DNA of 64,000 nucleotides from Elusimicrobiota bacterium (GCA_016714745.1 JADKCG010000011.1:44451-108450), one strand, 5' to 3'; counted from the stretch's first letter, positions 36,011 through 44,623 are shown. Translations and numbers: made by a program. Notes: generated from the sequence alone by a model not told the origin.

Positions 36011-37231
36011 TCAGGAAGAGCGGGAAACGTCTTTCAAAACTTTACCGGGCACTCGTCGCAACATTTTTCCATCCCACAGCGACGCCGCCCCCAGCGAATC
36101 GTCAATCATCTTTTCCATTTCGAGTTCGACTTCTAACCGCCGAATAATGTCAACCGCCACATTGGTCTTTGGCTTTTTAGACAGAAGCGAGCAACAGTCT
36201 TTGTAGGGTTGAATGGCCAGGTCGAACACATAGATCTTCCGGGCTAAATCAATAATCGAATTTTTATCGGAGGCGATGAGGGGCTGGAACACCGAGACCG
36301 ACAACCCCGTCTGAACCGCCAGAAGATTGTCGATGGTTTGACTGGCGACCTGCCCGAGACTGTCCCCGGTGACAAGGCCTTGATAGCCCAGCCGGCCCGC
36401 GAGGGCCTCGGCCGTGCGAAACATGAACCGCCGGAAGAATACGGTTTCGAAAGCGGTGGGCACCCGGAGAGACGCGGACACCTGGTAACGGTCGTGGGGA
36501 ACCAGAAAAAGACGGATCTCCGGGTTCGAGGTTTTGAGCACGTCAAAAAGTTTAGTGATTTTTGTGCCGATCACCTCTTCTGAAGATCGATAGGGATGAA
36601 AGTGCAACAGGTCCACCCGGGCCCCCCTCCGCATCATGAGCCACGCCGCCACGGGCGAGTCAATACCGCCAGAGAACAAACACAACATCCGCCCCGACGT
36701 CGCCTGAGGCATGCCCCGCACCCCTTCTGCTCGCCCCGACGCCACAACGATTTCGTTGGTTAAAATTTCCACATAAATCGCCAAATCCGGCCGATGGAGG
36801 TTCACGGTGAGCCCCGCGGCCCCGATCACCGATTCCCCTAACCGAACGCAGATCTCCTGGGAGACCAACGGATAATTTTTGACGGACCGGCGGGCGTGGA
36901 TCTTAAACGATTTCACAGCGGGGTCCCGGCACGCCTCCATCAAGGCGGCCGCTTCGACCTGCGCAAACCCAATGTCTTCCGGGGTCCAAGGAAAGATTTT
37001 TCCAAACGCATACCAGGCCACGCCGAACACCTGATCCAATGCATGACCGACCCGTTCCCGAGAAGCGTCGGGCGCCAATTCGCCAATCACGCGAGCGCTC
37101 TCCAACCGAACGGTCAGCGCGTCCGCGCCCAACCGCCGGCGGATGTCATCGGTAAACTTCCGCTCAAACATCCGGCGGTTGCCGCCTTTCGTCCCCAACT
37201 CCGAATAGTGAACCACCACGACGTCTTTCAT
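36011..37231 (-). CDS. thiI: tRNA 4-thiouridine synthase ThiI
   Basis: About 406 residues. Transfers sulfur to U8 of tRNA (and in some species supplies thiazole sulfur). N-terminal ferredoxin-like/THUMP region (about 1-165; KGGNRRMFERKF, FKIHARRSVKNYPL), then the PP-loop ATP pyrophosphatase with SGGIDSPVAAWLMMRRG (about 180), VTGDSLGQVASQT and a conserved Cys pair KDCCSLLSKKP. No C-terminal rhodanese domain is present, so it is the short form. The start MKDVVVVHY at 37231 matches family N-termini; an in-frame ATG lies six codons upstream. Confidence 0.92.
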   Translation of the reverse strand: MKDVVVVHYSELGTKGGNRRMFERKFTDDIRRRLGADALTVRLESARVIGELAPDASRERVGHALDQVFGVAWYAFGKIFPWTPEDIGFAQVEAAALMEACRDPAVKSFKIHARRSVKNYPLVSQEICVRLGESVIGAAGLTVNLHRPDLAIYVEILTNEIVVASGRAEGVRGMPQATSGRMLCLFSGGIDSPVAAWLMMRRGARVDLLHFHPYRSSEEVIGTKITKLFDVLKTSNPEIRLFLVPHDRYQVSASLRVPTAFETVFFRRFMFRTAEALAGRLGYQGLVTGDSLGQVASQTIDNLLAVQTGLSVSVFQPLIASDKNSIIDLARKIYVFDLAIQPYKDCCSLLSKKPKTNVAVDIIRRLEVELEMEKMIDDSLGAASLWDGKMLRRVPGKVLKDVSRSS

Positions 37232-37387
37232 GGGAAACGATGGTAGCACATTGGAGCGGAGGGGAAAGAAAATTGGCTTACGAATTATTGGGGAACATGC
37301 TTGTTCTCATGCACGGCAAATCCCTTCCTACAGACAGGGACCTCACCTAGCCGCGAGGCAAACTGGGGAGGTATCTATCGACACTGC

Positions 37388-37480
37388 GGTTGGCACAGGG
37401 ATACCGTCGACAGGGTTCGGAACAGAATTTTCCAACCCTCCCGGACGGAAATGCTCAGTTCACTGAAATTTTCAGGTTAA
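37388..37480. repeat. 109-bp dispersed element, copy D (left end lost)
   Basis: 93 bp from GGTTGGCACAGGG to TTTCAGGTTAA, same orientation as copy A. It keeps the GGTTAA terminus and core but lacks the outer TTAACCGGGATTCCCC of the other end. Confidence 0.85.
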
Positions 37481-37514
37481 ATTTACCTTCCCTCAAAAAG
37501 ACATGCGTGTTTTT

Positions 37515-37543
37515 TTGACTTTGGGTTAAATTACTCGTATAGT
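37515..37543 (+). promoter_or_regulatory. Promoter giving a leaderless transcript for the ATPase gene
   Basis: TTGACT (37515-37520), 17-bp spacer, TATAGT (37538-37543). The expected start, 7 bases after the -10, is the A of the ATG at 37550, so the mRNA should be leaderless; no Shine-Dalgarno precedes the ATG. Confidence 0.65.
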
Positions 37544-37549
37544 TAATCC

Positions 37550-38668
37550 ATGAAAAACAATCTGTCTCGTTATTTGGAAGGGTCTATTCGCAAAGACTTG
37601 GAGCGAAAAATGGTCTTTGTGGGTGGACCCCGCCAAGTGGGGAAGACGACCTTGGGAAAATCCCTGCTGGCGTCCCCCTCGGGCTATCTCAATTGGGATG
37701 TGCCGGACCATCGGGAACACATCCTCTCGCGGGAGCTCCCCCCGACCTCTCCCCTTTTGTTTGATGAAATCCACAAGTACCGAGGCTGGCGGAATTATTT
37801 AAAAGGTCTGTATGATGCGGGCGACAGCCGGCACGTTTTGGTCACGGGAAGCGCGCGACTGGACTTTTATCGATTTGGCGGAGATTCGCTTCAAGGCCGA
37901 TATCATTACTACCGGCTCCATCCTTTTTCCGTGGCCGAGCTGGGAATCTGTTCGGAAAAAGATTTCCACCAATTGCTCACCCTGGGCGGTTTTCCAGAAC
38001 CCTTTTTGTCGGGATCCCACACCGAAGCCAAACGGTGGGCTCGAGAAAACCGTGACCGCCTCATTCGGGAAGACATTGTGGGTCTGGAAACGATACAGGA
38101 TCTTGGGCAAATGGAACTTCTGGCTCTGCGGCTTCCTCAATTGGTGGGGAGCCCCCTCTCGATCAATGCCCTGCGGGAAGATCTTCAGGTCAGCCACAAA
38201 ACTCTCTCCCGATGGATTGTCGTTTTTGAACGGACCTACGCCTTATTCCGTTTGCCCCCCTTGGGCGGTCCCAAATTAAGGGCGGTCAAAAAAGAGCAAA
38301 AACACTACCACTACAACTGGGCGCTTGTTCCGGAGGAGGGGCCCCGATTTGAAAATATGGTCGCCGCTCATCTTTTGAAATGGGTGGATTACCATGTGGA
38401 CACCGAGGGCCGAGATTTGGAACTTCGCTATTTCCGAGACGTGGACGGACGCGAGGTGGATTTTGTCATCACGGAGGACGGTCACCCTCTGCGCCTCGTG
38501 GAATGCAAATGGTCGGAGGCGTCGGTCAATCCAACGTTATTTTACCTCAAACGCCGGTACCCCAAAGCCGACGCGTGGCAAATATCTGCTGTCGGAAAAA
38601 AAGAGTATAAAACACCAGAAGGAATCCGCGTCTCCCCTGCCTTAACATTCCTGCAGACCCTCATGTAA
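37550..38668 (+). CDS. AAA_14/DUF4143 ATPase
   Basis: A 372-residue protein. Residues 18-140 are a P-loop ATPase (AAA_14): Walker A GGPRQVGKTTL, Walker B LLFDEIHKY, sensor VTGSARLDFYR. Residues 180-330 are a DUF4143-type winged-helix/nuclease-like region, with HYNWALVPEEGPRFENMVA and DVDGREVDFVITEDG near the C-terminus, the latter reminiscent of a PD-(D/E)XK core. Cellular role is unknown; the family is patchily distributed and often mobile. It stands alone between thiI and fliS, with its own leaderless promoter. A second, distant member occurs at 60974-62269. Confidence 0.85.
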   Translation: MKNNLSRYLEGSIRKDLERKMVFVGGPRQVGKTTLGKSLLASPSGYLNWDVPDHREHILSRELPPTSPLLFDEIHKYRGWRNYLKGLYDAGDSRHVLVTGSARLDFYRFGGDSLQGRYHYYRLHPFSVAELGICSEKDFHQLLTLGGFPEPFLSGSHTEAKRWARENRDRLIREDIVGLETIQDLGQMELLALRLPQLVGSPLSINALREDLQVSHKTLSRWIVVFERTYALFRLPPLGGPKLRAVKKEQKHYHYNWALVPEEGPRFENMVAAHLLKWVDYHVDTEGRDLELRYFRDVDGREVDFVITEDGHPLRLVECKWSEASVNPTLFYLKRRYPKADAWQISAVGKKEYKTPEGIRVSPALTFLQTLM

Positions 38669-38678
38669 AGAATTCCAG

Positions 38679-39074
38679 TTACGCGGCGATGGAGACCGGC
38701 GGGGGTTTGCCTTGGACGACGCCGTCGTCCCAGCCGTCTCGGATGGAGGTCAGAACTTCTTTCACTTTCTGGAGAGGTTCGGAGTCTTTTTTTAAATTGG
38801 ATCGCACGAGGGCGTCATACATAAAATCGTAGAGGAGATACAGATTTTGGGCGATCATGCCGCCTTGCTCCATGTTGAGGCTGTTGGCCAAATGCAAAAC
38901 GATGTCTTGGGCTTTCATGAGTTGGTGGTGCGCTTCGGGGACATGTTTGGCGGCGATTTCCACTTCCGCTTTTTTGATGGCCGAGAGGGCGCCATCATAG
39001 AGCATCAAAACCAGTTTGGCGGGTGAAGCAGATTCCACTTCTCGGGCCAGATAATTCTTTTGCATGTCGTTCAT
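38679..39074 (-). CDS. fliS: Flagellin export chaperone FliS
   Basis: A 131-residue cytoplasmic helical-bundle chaperone that holds flagellin unpolymerised before export. Pattern YLAREVESASPAKLVLMLYDGAL (first 20 positions diagnostic), LANSLNMEQGGMIAQNLYLLY and LTSIRDGW matches FliS helices in order. AAGGAG lies upstream of the ATG. It follows fliD by 20 bp and ends the filament operon, converging on the ATPase gene with a 10-bp gap. Confidence 0.9.
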   Translation of the reverse strand: MNDMQKNYLAREVESASPAKLVLMLYDGALSAIKKAEVEIAAKHVPEAHHQLMKAQDIVLHLANSLNMEQGGMIAQNLYLLYDFMYDALVRSNLKKDSEPLQKVKEVLTSIRDGWDDGVVQGKPPPVSIAA

Positions 39075-39094
39075 GGTGCGATGCTCCTTTGTGG

Positions 39095-41239
39095 CTAAGA
39101 ATTCGCGTTCGTTTGGTTTAAGAAGTTTGTCAAGGCGTTGCCCATCGTTTGGTTTTTCGACATGGCCGATTCCATTTGGTTAAACGCCCTTTCCATCCGC
39201 GCGATCTCTCGGTTGACCCGGTCGTTGGTCACCTCGATTTGTGTATCGAGCCGAGATTTCTCCTCAGTGATCTGTTGTCGTGACGTCGAGAACACACCCC
39301 CCACATCATCGGAAATCCGAGTGACCAACGCCCCTGTCCGACGGGAAGCTCCGGTGGATTCAAAAGCTTCAAACTCCACAATTCGAGATTGCCCATCCGC
39401 CGCGTGGGAGGCCAACACCTTGACCCGAAGTTGGTCTGTGAACGCATTGATCAGTTGGGAATTCACTCCCTGGGTGTTGTTGCGAACCGAAGCCACCGCC
39501 GTCCAGCTGGAATCGTCCGCCGGATTGGCTCCGATGCGCAGAGCCTCGATGTCGTAGTCCTTAATCCCCCACGTGGCCACCGGGTTGGTGTTTGTGTTCA
39601 GCGTGTGAACAACGGCCCGAGCGATCGTTCGGGGAGAAGCAAACTGAAGGGTCACCCAATCGGAAAAAATATTTGGGGTATTGTCCATCCACCCCTCCGT
39701 CAAGGGGCCGAAAAGCGCGGGGTCGGTGACCCCGTTGGCCACGCGATTAACATCGTAGTCGATGGCCGTACTGCTCGCGCTTCGAACAGCGGACAAGGCC
39801 CCGTTCAGGGAACTGCTGAAAAGGGCTTTCACATCCTCATAGTGATTTGTCATCCAGTCGGTGAGGGTGGCGGTGTTCACTTCCAACACCCCCCCCTTCC
39901 CGGCATTGACGCCGATCTGAAAGATCGAAGAGGCCGACGTGGTCAAACCGTCCACAGATTCGGTGATGGCGTTGGTCAGGTCGGACAAGGCAGAGGAGAG
40001 CAAGGGATTGTTAAACAATGCCCCGCCCTTGGTTTTGGTTTCGGCATTATAGGTATTCTGTTCGGCCACGGCCGTCACAATGGCATTGTAAGCGTTAAAA
40101 AAATTTTTAACCGTCCCAACGGCACCCTCCACATTGGATTCCACGTTAACGATAATCGCTTTCGCCGGGTCGGCATCCAGGACATTCAAGGACAACCCTT
40201 GAATCACGGAGTTAAAAGTGTTGGTGCGGCTTCGAAACTCTTGGGGGGTGGTGGTCCCAATTTTAATGATGGCATCTTGGGCGGCTTCCACTTCTGTGAA
40301 CGTGAACCCGGGGTCAGAGGAGGTGAGCGCAATTTCAGACGCATCGCCGGAATACCGGCTCACCACAGAAAGCCGGTAGGGCGTGCCTGTCCCGTCATTC
40401 ACAATAGAGGCCGAGAAAGGGCCGCCGAAATCGTTGATGGCGTCCCGCAATCCTTCGAGGGTGTTGTTGGAAGAACTCACGGTGATGGTGTAGAGGGGGT
40501 TCAGGTCGCCCCCCTCCACCTCCCCAGCCAGCGATGATCCGAGTATATTCAGGGACGCGGCCGTGGTTCCCCCCTCTTCGGCCACCACCAGTCCGCCCGT
40601 GGTCATACCCGTATTGTCCTGAATCAGTAACCCCGTGCCGTCCGCATTTAGCTTGGCAGTCACGTTCACGCCGGCCGCCCCGGATATATCGTCTATGATG
40701 TCTTGGACGGTAATGTTCCCGGACAAATCAATAACAGCCGACGTCCCGGTCCGGTCCGTGATTCGAATGGTTCCGAGGGTCACCCCGGCGCCATTGTTCA
40801 GCATGGACAAAAGGGTCGTCCCGGTCACGTCTTGGTCCACCGTGCCGTTGCCGACTTTCAGGGTCAAGGTTCCGTCCGCCATGGCGGGGGTGTCGACGGC
40901 CGCGAAATTGTTGGACATGCTCTCCTGGCCCCGCGCCGTTTGAGTGACTTTCACCACATGGACACCCACTTCCGCCGTGCCGGTCACATTCGCGTTCAAA
41001 AGGGTTTTGTCGCTGGAAGTGACCATGGTCGGTCGCGTGGAGAACATGTCGGTAAGGGTTTTTGACGCGGCGCGAAGACCGGCAAATTTTGCGTCCATGG
41101 CATCCCAGGCGGCGGTTCTCGTATCCAACTCGGCTTGGCGCGCTTTCAGCTTTGTAATGGGCTGTTGGGCGATCGCTTTCAGCTGGGCCAGGATCGTGTC
41201 CGTGTCCATCCCTGAAACAATTCCACCAATTTTCGGCAT
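39095..41239 (-). CDS. fliD: Flagellar cap protein FliD with discoidin-like insertion
   Basis: A 714-residue filament cap. FliD N-domain at 1-100 (KIGGIVSGMDTDTILAQL, LDTRTAAWDAMDAKFAGLR) and C-domain at about 640-714 (RISDDVGGVFSTSRQQI, EKSRLDTQIEVTNDRV, RMERAFNQMESAMS). Between about 490 and 640 is an extra module: ANGVTDPALFGPLTEGWMDN, DWVTLQFASPRTIARAVVH, RVKVLASHAADGQSRIVEFE. This is the pattern of an F5/8 type C (discoidin) carbohydrate-binding domain. Ordinary FliD proteins are about 450-500 residues. The ATG at 41239 is set by AAGGAG; 10 bp after flaG. Confidence 0.88.
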   Translation of the reverse strand: MPKIGGIVSGMDTDTILAQLKAIAQQPITKLKARQAELDTRTAAWDAMDAKFAGLRAASKTLTDMFSTRPTMVTSSDKTLLNANVTGTAEVGVHVVKVTQTARGQESMSNNFAAVDTPAMADGTLTLKVGNGTVDQDVTGTTLLSMLNNGAGVTLGTIRITDRTGTSAVIDLSGNITVQDIIDDISGAAGVNVTAKLNADGTGLLIQDNTGMTTGGLVVAEEGGTTAASLNILGSSLAGEVEGGDLNPLYTITVSSSNNTLEGLRDAINDFGGPFSASIVNDGTGTPYRLSVVSRYSGDASEIALTSSDPGFTFTEVEAAQDAIIKIGTTTPQEFRSRTNTFNSVIQGLSLNVLDADPAKAIIVNVESNVEGAVGTVKNFFNAYNAIVTAVAEQNTYNAETKTKGGALFNNPLLSSALSDLTNAITESVDGLTTSASSIFQIGVNAGKGGVLEVNTATLTDWMTNHYEDVKALFSSSLNGALSAVRSASSTAIDYDVNRVANGVTDPALFGPLTEGWMDNTPNIFSDWVTLQFASPRTIARAVVHTLNTNTNPVATWGIKDYDIEALRIGANPADDSSWTAVASVRNNTQGVNSQLINAFTDQLRVKVLASHAADGQSRIVEFEAFESTGASRRTGALVTRISDDVGGVFSTSRQQITEEKSRLDTQIEVTNDRVNREIARMERAFNQMESAMSKNQTMGNALTNFLNQTNANS

Positions 41240-41249
41240 CGTTGACTCC

Positions 41250-41537
41250 TTAAGCGTCCGCACCCTCGGCCGGGGCCGGGCGTGGGGTTCTGAGACTGGC
41301 GCTCATCTGGCGCATCATTTCCAGGGCTTCCGCTTTCGGAACAACCCGGGTCGGCTTGTTTGTTTCGGGATTCACTTCGGTCACCTTAGGCCCTTCTTTC
41401 GTCATCGCATAGTGAAGGACCACTTCTCTTATTGGTTTTTCCTCGGGCCGTAAATAGGCCCCGCCGCCTAATTTATGGGTTCCCATCACCGCGGGCGGCA
41501 ACGCGCCCATCGCTCCAACTCCCGGTAGAACATCCAT
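41250..41537 (-). CDS. flaG: FlaG-like protein
   Basis: A 95-residue protein between flagellin and fliD, the usual place for flaG. The C-terminal half (VVLHYAMTKEGPKVTEVNPE, NKPTRVVPKAEALEMMRQM) resembles the FlaG fold, in which a beta-hairpin carries the phrase T-x-E-V-I-R-x-I-P-P-E. The N-terminus is Gly/Pro-rich. FlaG affects filament length and cap function in species where it was studied. Shine-Dalgarno AAAGGAGGG precedes the ATG. Family membership is moderately supported. Confidence 0.6.
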   Translation of the reverse strand: MDVLPGVGAMGALPPAVMGTHKLGGGAYLRPEEKPIREVVLHYAMTKEGPKVTEVNPETNKPTRVVPKAEALEMMRQMSASLRTPRPAPAEGADA

Positions 41538-41564
41538 AACACCCTCCTTTCCCCGGACCCGGCC

Positions 41565-41590
41565 GGCCCCGCGGCGTGCGCCGCGGGGCC
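41565..41590 (-). terminator. GC-rich hairpin after flagellin gene
   Basis: GGCCCCGCGGCG and CGCCGCGGGGCC form a perfect 12-bp stem around a 2-base turn, 22 bp after the flagellin stop. There is no U-tract, so it is more likely an RNA-stabilising or partial-attenuation hairpin separating abundant flagellin mRNA from flaG-fliD-fliS. Confidence 0.6.
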
Positions 41591-41611
41591 CGACCAGTCC
41601 ACGGAAACGCT

Positions 41612-43036
41612 TTACCGACCCAACAGGGACAGGATCGACGTAGGCGATTGGTTCGCTTGCGCCAACATCGCGGTCGCTGATTGGATCAACACTTGGAACT
41701 TTGTGAAGCTCGCCATTTCGCTCGCCATGTCGACGTCGCGAACGCGTGATTCAGACGCCGTCACGTTTTCCAGAGCGACGTTGAGCGAGTTGACTTTCGT
41801 TTCCAACGTGTACTTCTGGATGGCGCCCAGTTGAGCGCGGGCAGTGGAGACGTCGTTGATCGCTTCGTCGATGATCGACAGGGCGGTCGTGGGGTCCGTC
41901 GTGAGGTTATACGTCGCACCGGTCAAGATGGCGTTTAACCCCGTGGCCCCACCGGCAGTCGTTCCGAGAGCCGATGCACGCACATCCGTAATGCTTGCGC
42001 TCACGGTGTCCGAGGCGGAAGATCCCACCTGGAAGGTCAACTGACCCTGGGTGATCGCGACGGAATTCGCGTAGGCCGTGTTCGCCGTTGAAGCGGCGGT
42101 CCCCGTTAATGTCACAGTCGTCCCTGCATACGTGGTGCCGGTGTCGGCCGTTAAAGTCAACCCGGAACCTGTCGCCGCCTGGCCGTTGATCGTGCCTCTA
42201 ACATTGAGGCCTGTGTCGGCGTTAAACCCAGCCGTTTTCCAATAACCAGCGGCATCGTTGATGGAGACGGAGTAGGCGGAACCGTAGCTTCGGTGGCGAA
42301 TGTCAATGTTGTTACCATTCGCGACCGCTTCAATCGTGGTGCCCAGGCCGGCATTGTCTAACCCCACCTGAACAGCCGCAACGGCCGCCCCAATATTGGC
42401 CGAAGCGCCTATTGTCACAGTGTAACCGTTAACCGTGATCGTCCCTCCGGCTTTGGCCCCGGCAAAGGACTGATCGCCAGCGAGGATGGCTCGCTCAGCG
42501 ACGGCTCCAGCCAACGTCGCGACACCAATGACGGTCGTCCCCGCAGGAGCGGTGGCGCCCGCAGTGGCCGCAGTAATGTTTGTCACGTCAGCCACGGTGG
42601 CGCGGTTGCCCAACGACCCGTCCAGAAGAGATTTACCGCCGAAATACGTGTTGTTGGCGATTTTGTTCAGGGCGTTGACGGCTTCGTCCACTTGGTTCTG
42701 GTCGGCCGCGATGGAAATCGAGTCGTTCACACCGGTGTTTTTGGCGTGGAGGACCAGGCCGCGGATTTGGTTAAGGATGGAGTGCATTTCTTGCATGTTG
42801 CCTTCCGCGGTTTGAATCATGGACGCGGCGTCCTGGGTGTTGGACACGGCCTGTTTCAAGCCCGTGATCTGCGCCCGGAACTGTTCAGACAGCACCAATC
42901 CGGCGGGATCGTCACCGGCTTTGTTAATCCGGTAACCGCTGGACAGTTTTTCCAAGCTGGAGCTGAACATCGATTCGTTTTTGGTGAGTTGCCGCCACGA
43001 GTTGAGAGCGGCGATGTTGTTCGCTATTCGTGCCAT
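41612..43036 (-). CDS. fliC: Flagellin
   Basis: A 474-residue filament subunit. Conserved D0/D1 ends: residues 1-140 (IANNIAALNSWRQLTKNE, LSSGYRINKAGDDPAGLVLSE, QTAEGNMQEMHSILNQIRG) and about 395-474 (ARAQLGAIQKYTLETKVNSL, ESRVRDVDMASEMASFTKFQ, AMLAQANQSPTSILSLL). The central D2/D3 region (about 150-390) is Ala/Thr/Gly-rich and variable. A GGAGG precedes the ATG. Exported by the flagellar type III system with FliS as chaperone. A sigma-28 promoter lies about 105 bp upstream. Confidence 0.96.
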   Translation of the reverse strand: MARIANNIAALNSWRQLTKNESMFSSSLEKLSSGYRINKAGDDPAGLVLSEQFRAQITGLKQAVSNTQDAASMIQTAEGNMQEMHSILNQIRGLVLHAKNTGVNDSISIAADQNQVDEAVNALNKIANNTYFGGKSLLDGSLGNRATVADVTNITAATAGATAPAGTTVIGVATLAGAVAERAILAGDQSFAGAKAGGTITVNGYTVTIGASANIGAAVAAVQVGLDNAGLGTTIEAVANGNNIDIRHRSYGSAYSVSINDAAGYWKTAGFNADTGLNVRGTINGQAATGSGLTLTADTGTTYAGTTVTLTGTAASTANTAYANSVAITQGQLTFQVGSSASDTVSASITDVRASALGTTAGGATGLNAILTGATYNLTTDPTTALSIIDEAINDVSTARAQLGAIQKYTLETKVNSLNVALENVTASESRVRDVDMASEMASFTKFQVLIQSATAMLAQANQSPTSILSLLGR

Positions 43037-43139
43037 GGTGTTTCCTCCTTGAGTTAGGAACCCGGGACTCCTTTCCCGAGTTGGGGAGGGTCGAATTTTC
43101 TGCCCGCCACCGGGAGAGCGCTGGGGCCCTCCGAGTCCA

Positions 43140-43166
43140 TTATCGGCGGAGGGAGGAGGAACTAAA
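43140..43166 (-). promoter_or_regulatory. Sigma-28 (FliA) promoter of the filament operon
   Basis: On the minus strand TTTAGTTC (43166-43159), 11-bp spacer, GCCGATAA (43147-43140). The known consensus is TAAAGTTT-N11-GCCGATAA, so the -10 is a perfect match. Leader of about 95 bases. Implies a FliA/FlgM-type checkpoint outside this window. Confidence 0.8.
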
Positions 43167-43186
43167 GGGGCGAAAAGCGAGGAAAC

Positions 43187-43273
43187 GGCAAATCCCCCCC
43201 CTTTTTTTAAGAAGGATCAAGGCTAAAAAACACGTCTTTCCCCCCTTTGCAAAGGGGGGCAGGGGGGATTTGC
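43187..43273. repeat. MITE-like element with GGCAAATCCCCCC ends
   Basis: GGCAAATCCCCCC at 43187 and GGGGGGATTTGCC ending at about 43273 are exact inverted copies. Inside is a second palindrome, CCCCCCTTTGCAAAGGGGGG (43241-43260). About 87 bp, no coding capacity; upstream of the flagellin promoter. Confidence 0.8.
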
Positions 43274-43580
43274 CGGGGGATTGTTTAATTTATGCTCGTC
43301 CGGCTTTTTGAAAAACAGATTTAAATTACAAAGCGATTATCTAAAAAGAATTGCAGTTGTCCGGATAAACGTTAACGGAAACCCGCACTCCCTTCGTTCC
43401 GGCATGGGGTTGGCCGGCCCGTCGCAAAGCTTCCGACCGCGCTAGCGGAAGTGTCGGGTGGGAGCGGCCAGCCCATGTGTTTCTACACGGGCAGGATGCC
43501 CGTGCTACAAAATTGCTATTTCACCAAATGGGTGAAACCCTTCAGGCGGTAGATGTTTCTTATCGGAGGATTTGGGTAAA
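43274..43580. other. Intergenic region with palindromic elements
   Basis: 307 bp without a gene. About 43404-43477 can fold into a long stem-loop: outer arms CATGGGGTTGGCC/GGCCAGCCCATG, inner CTTCCG/CGGAAG. At 43486-43504 CACGGGCAGGATGCCCGTG is a small perfect palindrome also present at 49612-49630. Confidence 0.6.
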
Positions 43581-44483
43581 CTAACACCTTTTATTAAGAA
43601 TGTCGGACAGAGCGTCGGCGAGGGTGGGGTGATGGAAGGGGTAGCCTGCGGCGAGAAGTTTTTTGGGGCTCACTCTGGCGCTGGCCAGCAAGAGGGCGTT
43701 GGCCATTTCACCAAGCAGGAGTGTGGCGGCGAAGGCGGGCATGGGAAGAAGTGTGGGGCGGTGCAGGGCACGGCCCAACTCTTTTGTGAATTCGTCATTC
43801 GTGACGGGGGTTGGGGCTGTCACGTTCACCGGGCCAGACAGCGTGTCCGTTGCCAAAACGTGCCGTATGGCCCCCACCACGTCTTCCAAGCTTACCCAAC
43901 TCCACCATTGGCGCCCCGTTCCGATTTTTCCGCCCAGGCCCCACTTAAAGGGCAGGAGCATTTTTTTTAGGGCGCCCCCCTGGGAACTGAGTACGACGCC
44001 GAACCTCATGTTTGCCACCCGGATGCCTTTGGCCGACGCCGCCACACAAGCGGACTCCCAGACCCGACAGACGTCGGGAAGAAACCCATCCCCCCCGGCA
44101 CTCTCCTCGGTCAACCGTTCTTCGCCTCGATCCCCATAAAATCCAATGGCGGAAGCGCACACCATCACTTTCGGTGGGTGGGAGAGTTTGGCCAACGTTT
44201 CTGAAAGAAAATAGGTTCCGCGGAGCCGACTTTCTAAAATTCGTTCTTTCAACGCCGGTGTCCATCGACCCGAGGCGATGTTTTCCCCCGCCAAATGGAT
44301 GACGGCCTGAAACCCTTCCAGAAGGTGCGGGTCCACCTGCCCCCGTTGGGGATCCCACAAAATCCGGGGCGCATGAACCGCGTCGGTGCGCGCCAACAGA
44401 GTCACCTCGTGCTTTTCTTTTTCCAATACACTCACCAACGCCCGACCGATTAAACCCGTCCCGCCCGACACAAGTATTTTCAT
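43581..44483 (-). CDS. TIGR01777-family NAD(P)-dependent epimerase/SulA-like protein
   Basis: A 300-residue extended short-chain dehydrogenase-like protein (YfcH/SDR39U1 group). Rossmann motif SGGTGLIGRALV at the N-terminus, VIHLAGENIASGRWT, SAIGFYGDRGEE (the usual YxxxK site is modified in this family), RFGVVLSSQGGAL and WSWVSLEDVVGAI. Substrate unknown; members have been linked to envelope or division phenotypes. The ATG at 44483 directly precedes the Rossmann strand; an upstream extension lacks family similarity. It diverges from the AbiE pair. Confidence 0.88.
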   Translation of the reverse strand: MKILVSGGTGLIGRALVSVLEKEKHEVTLLARTDAVHAPRILWDPQRGQVDPHLLEGFQAVIHLAGENIASGRWTPALKERILESRLRGTYFLSETLAKLSHPPKVMVCASAIGFYGDRGEERLTEESAGGDGFLPDVCRVWESACVAASAKGIRVANMRFGVVLSSQGGALKKMLLPFKWGLGGKIGTGRQWWSWVSLEDVVGAIRHVLATDTLSGPVNVTAPTPVTNDEFTKELGRALHRPTLLPMPAFAATLLLGEMANALLLASARVSPKKLLAAGYPFHHPTLADALSDILNKRC

Positions 44484-44623
44484 AAGACCCCCGCATAACA
44501 GATGGGTTGCAGAAGAAATTTTACAATAATCAAAGATCGGGACCTCATAAAATGCATGGAATTTATAAAAAAATACTTGCAATTTAACCAAGAAGGGGCT
44601 ATACTCTTCTTGAGGAAACCCCA

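Larger units (their letters stand above)
37232..37549. other. Divergent intergenic region with repeat copy D
   Basis: 318 bp between thiI and the ATPase gene. Contains repeat copy D (37388-37480) and the ATPase promoter (37515-37543). 37250-37387 shows no gene or RNA that I can recognise. Confidence 0.5.
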
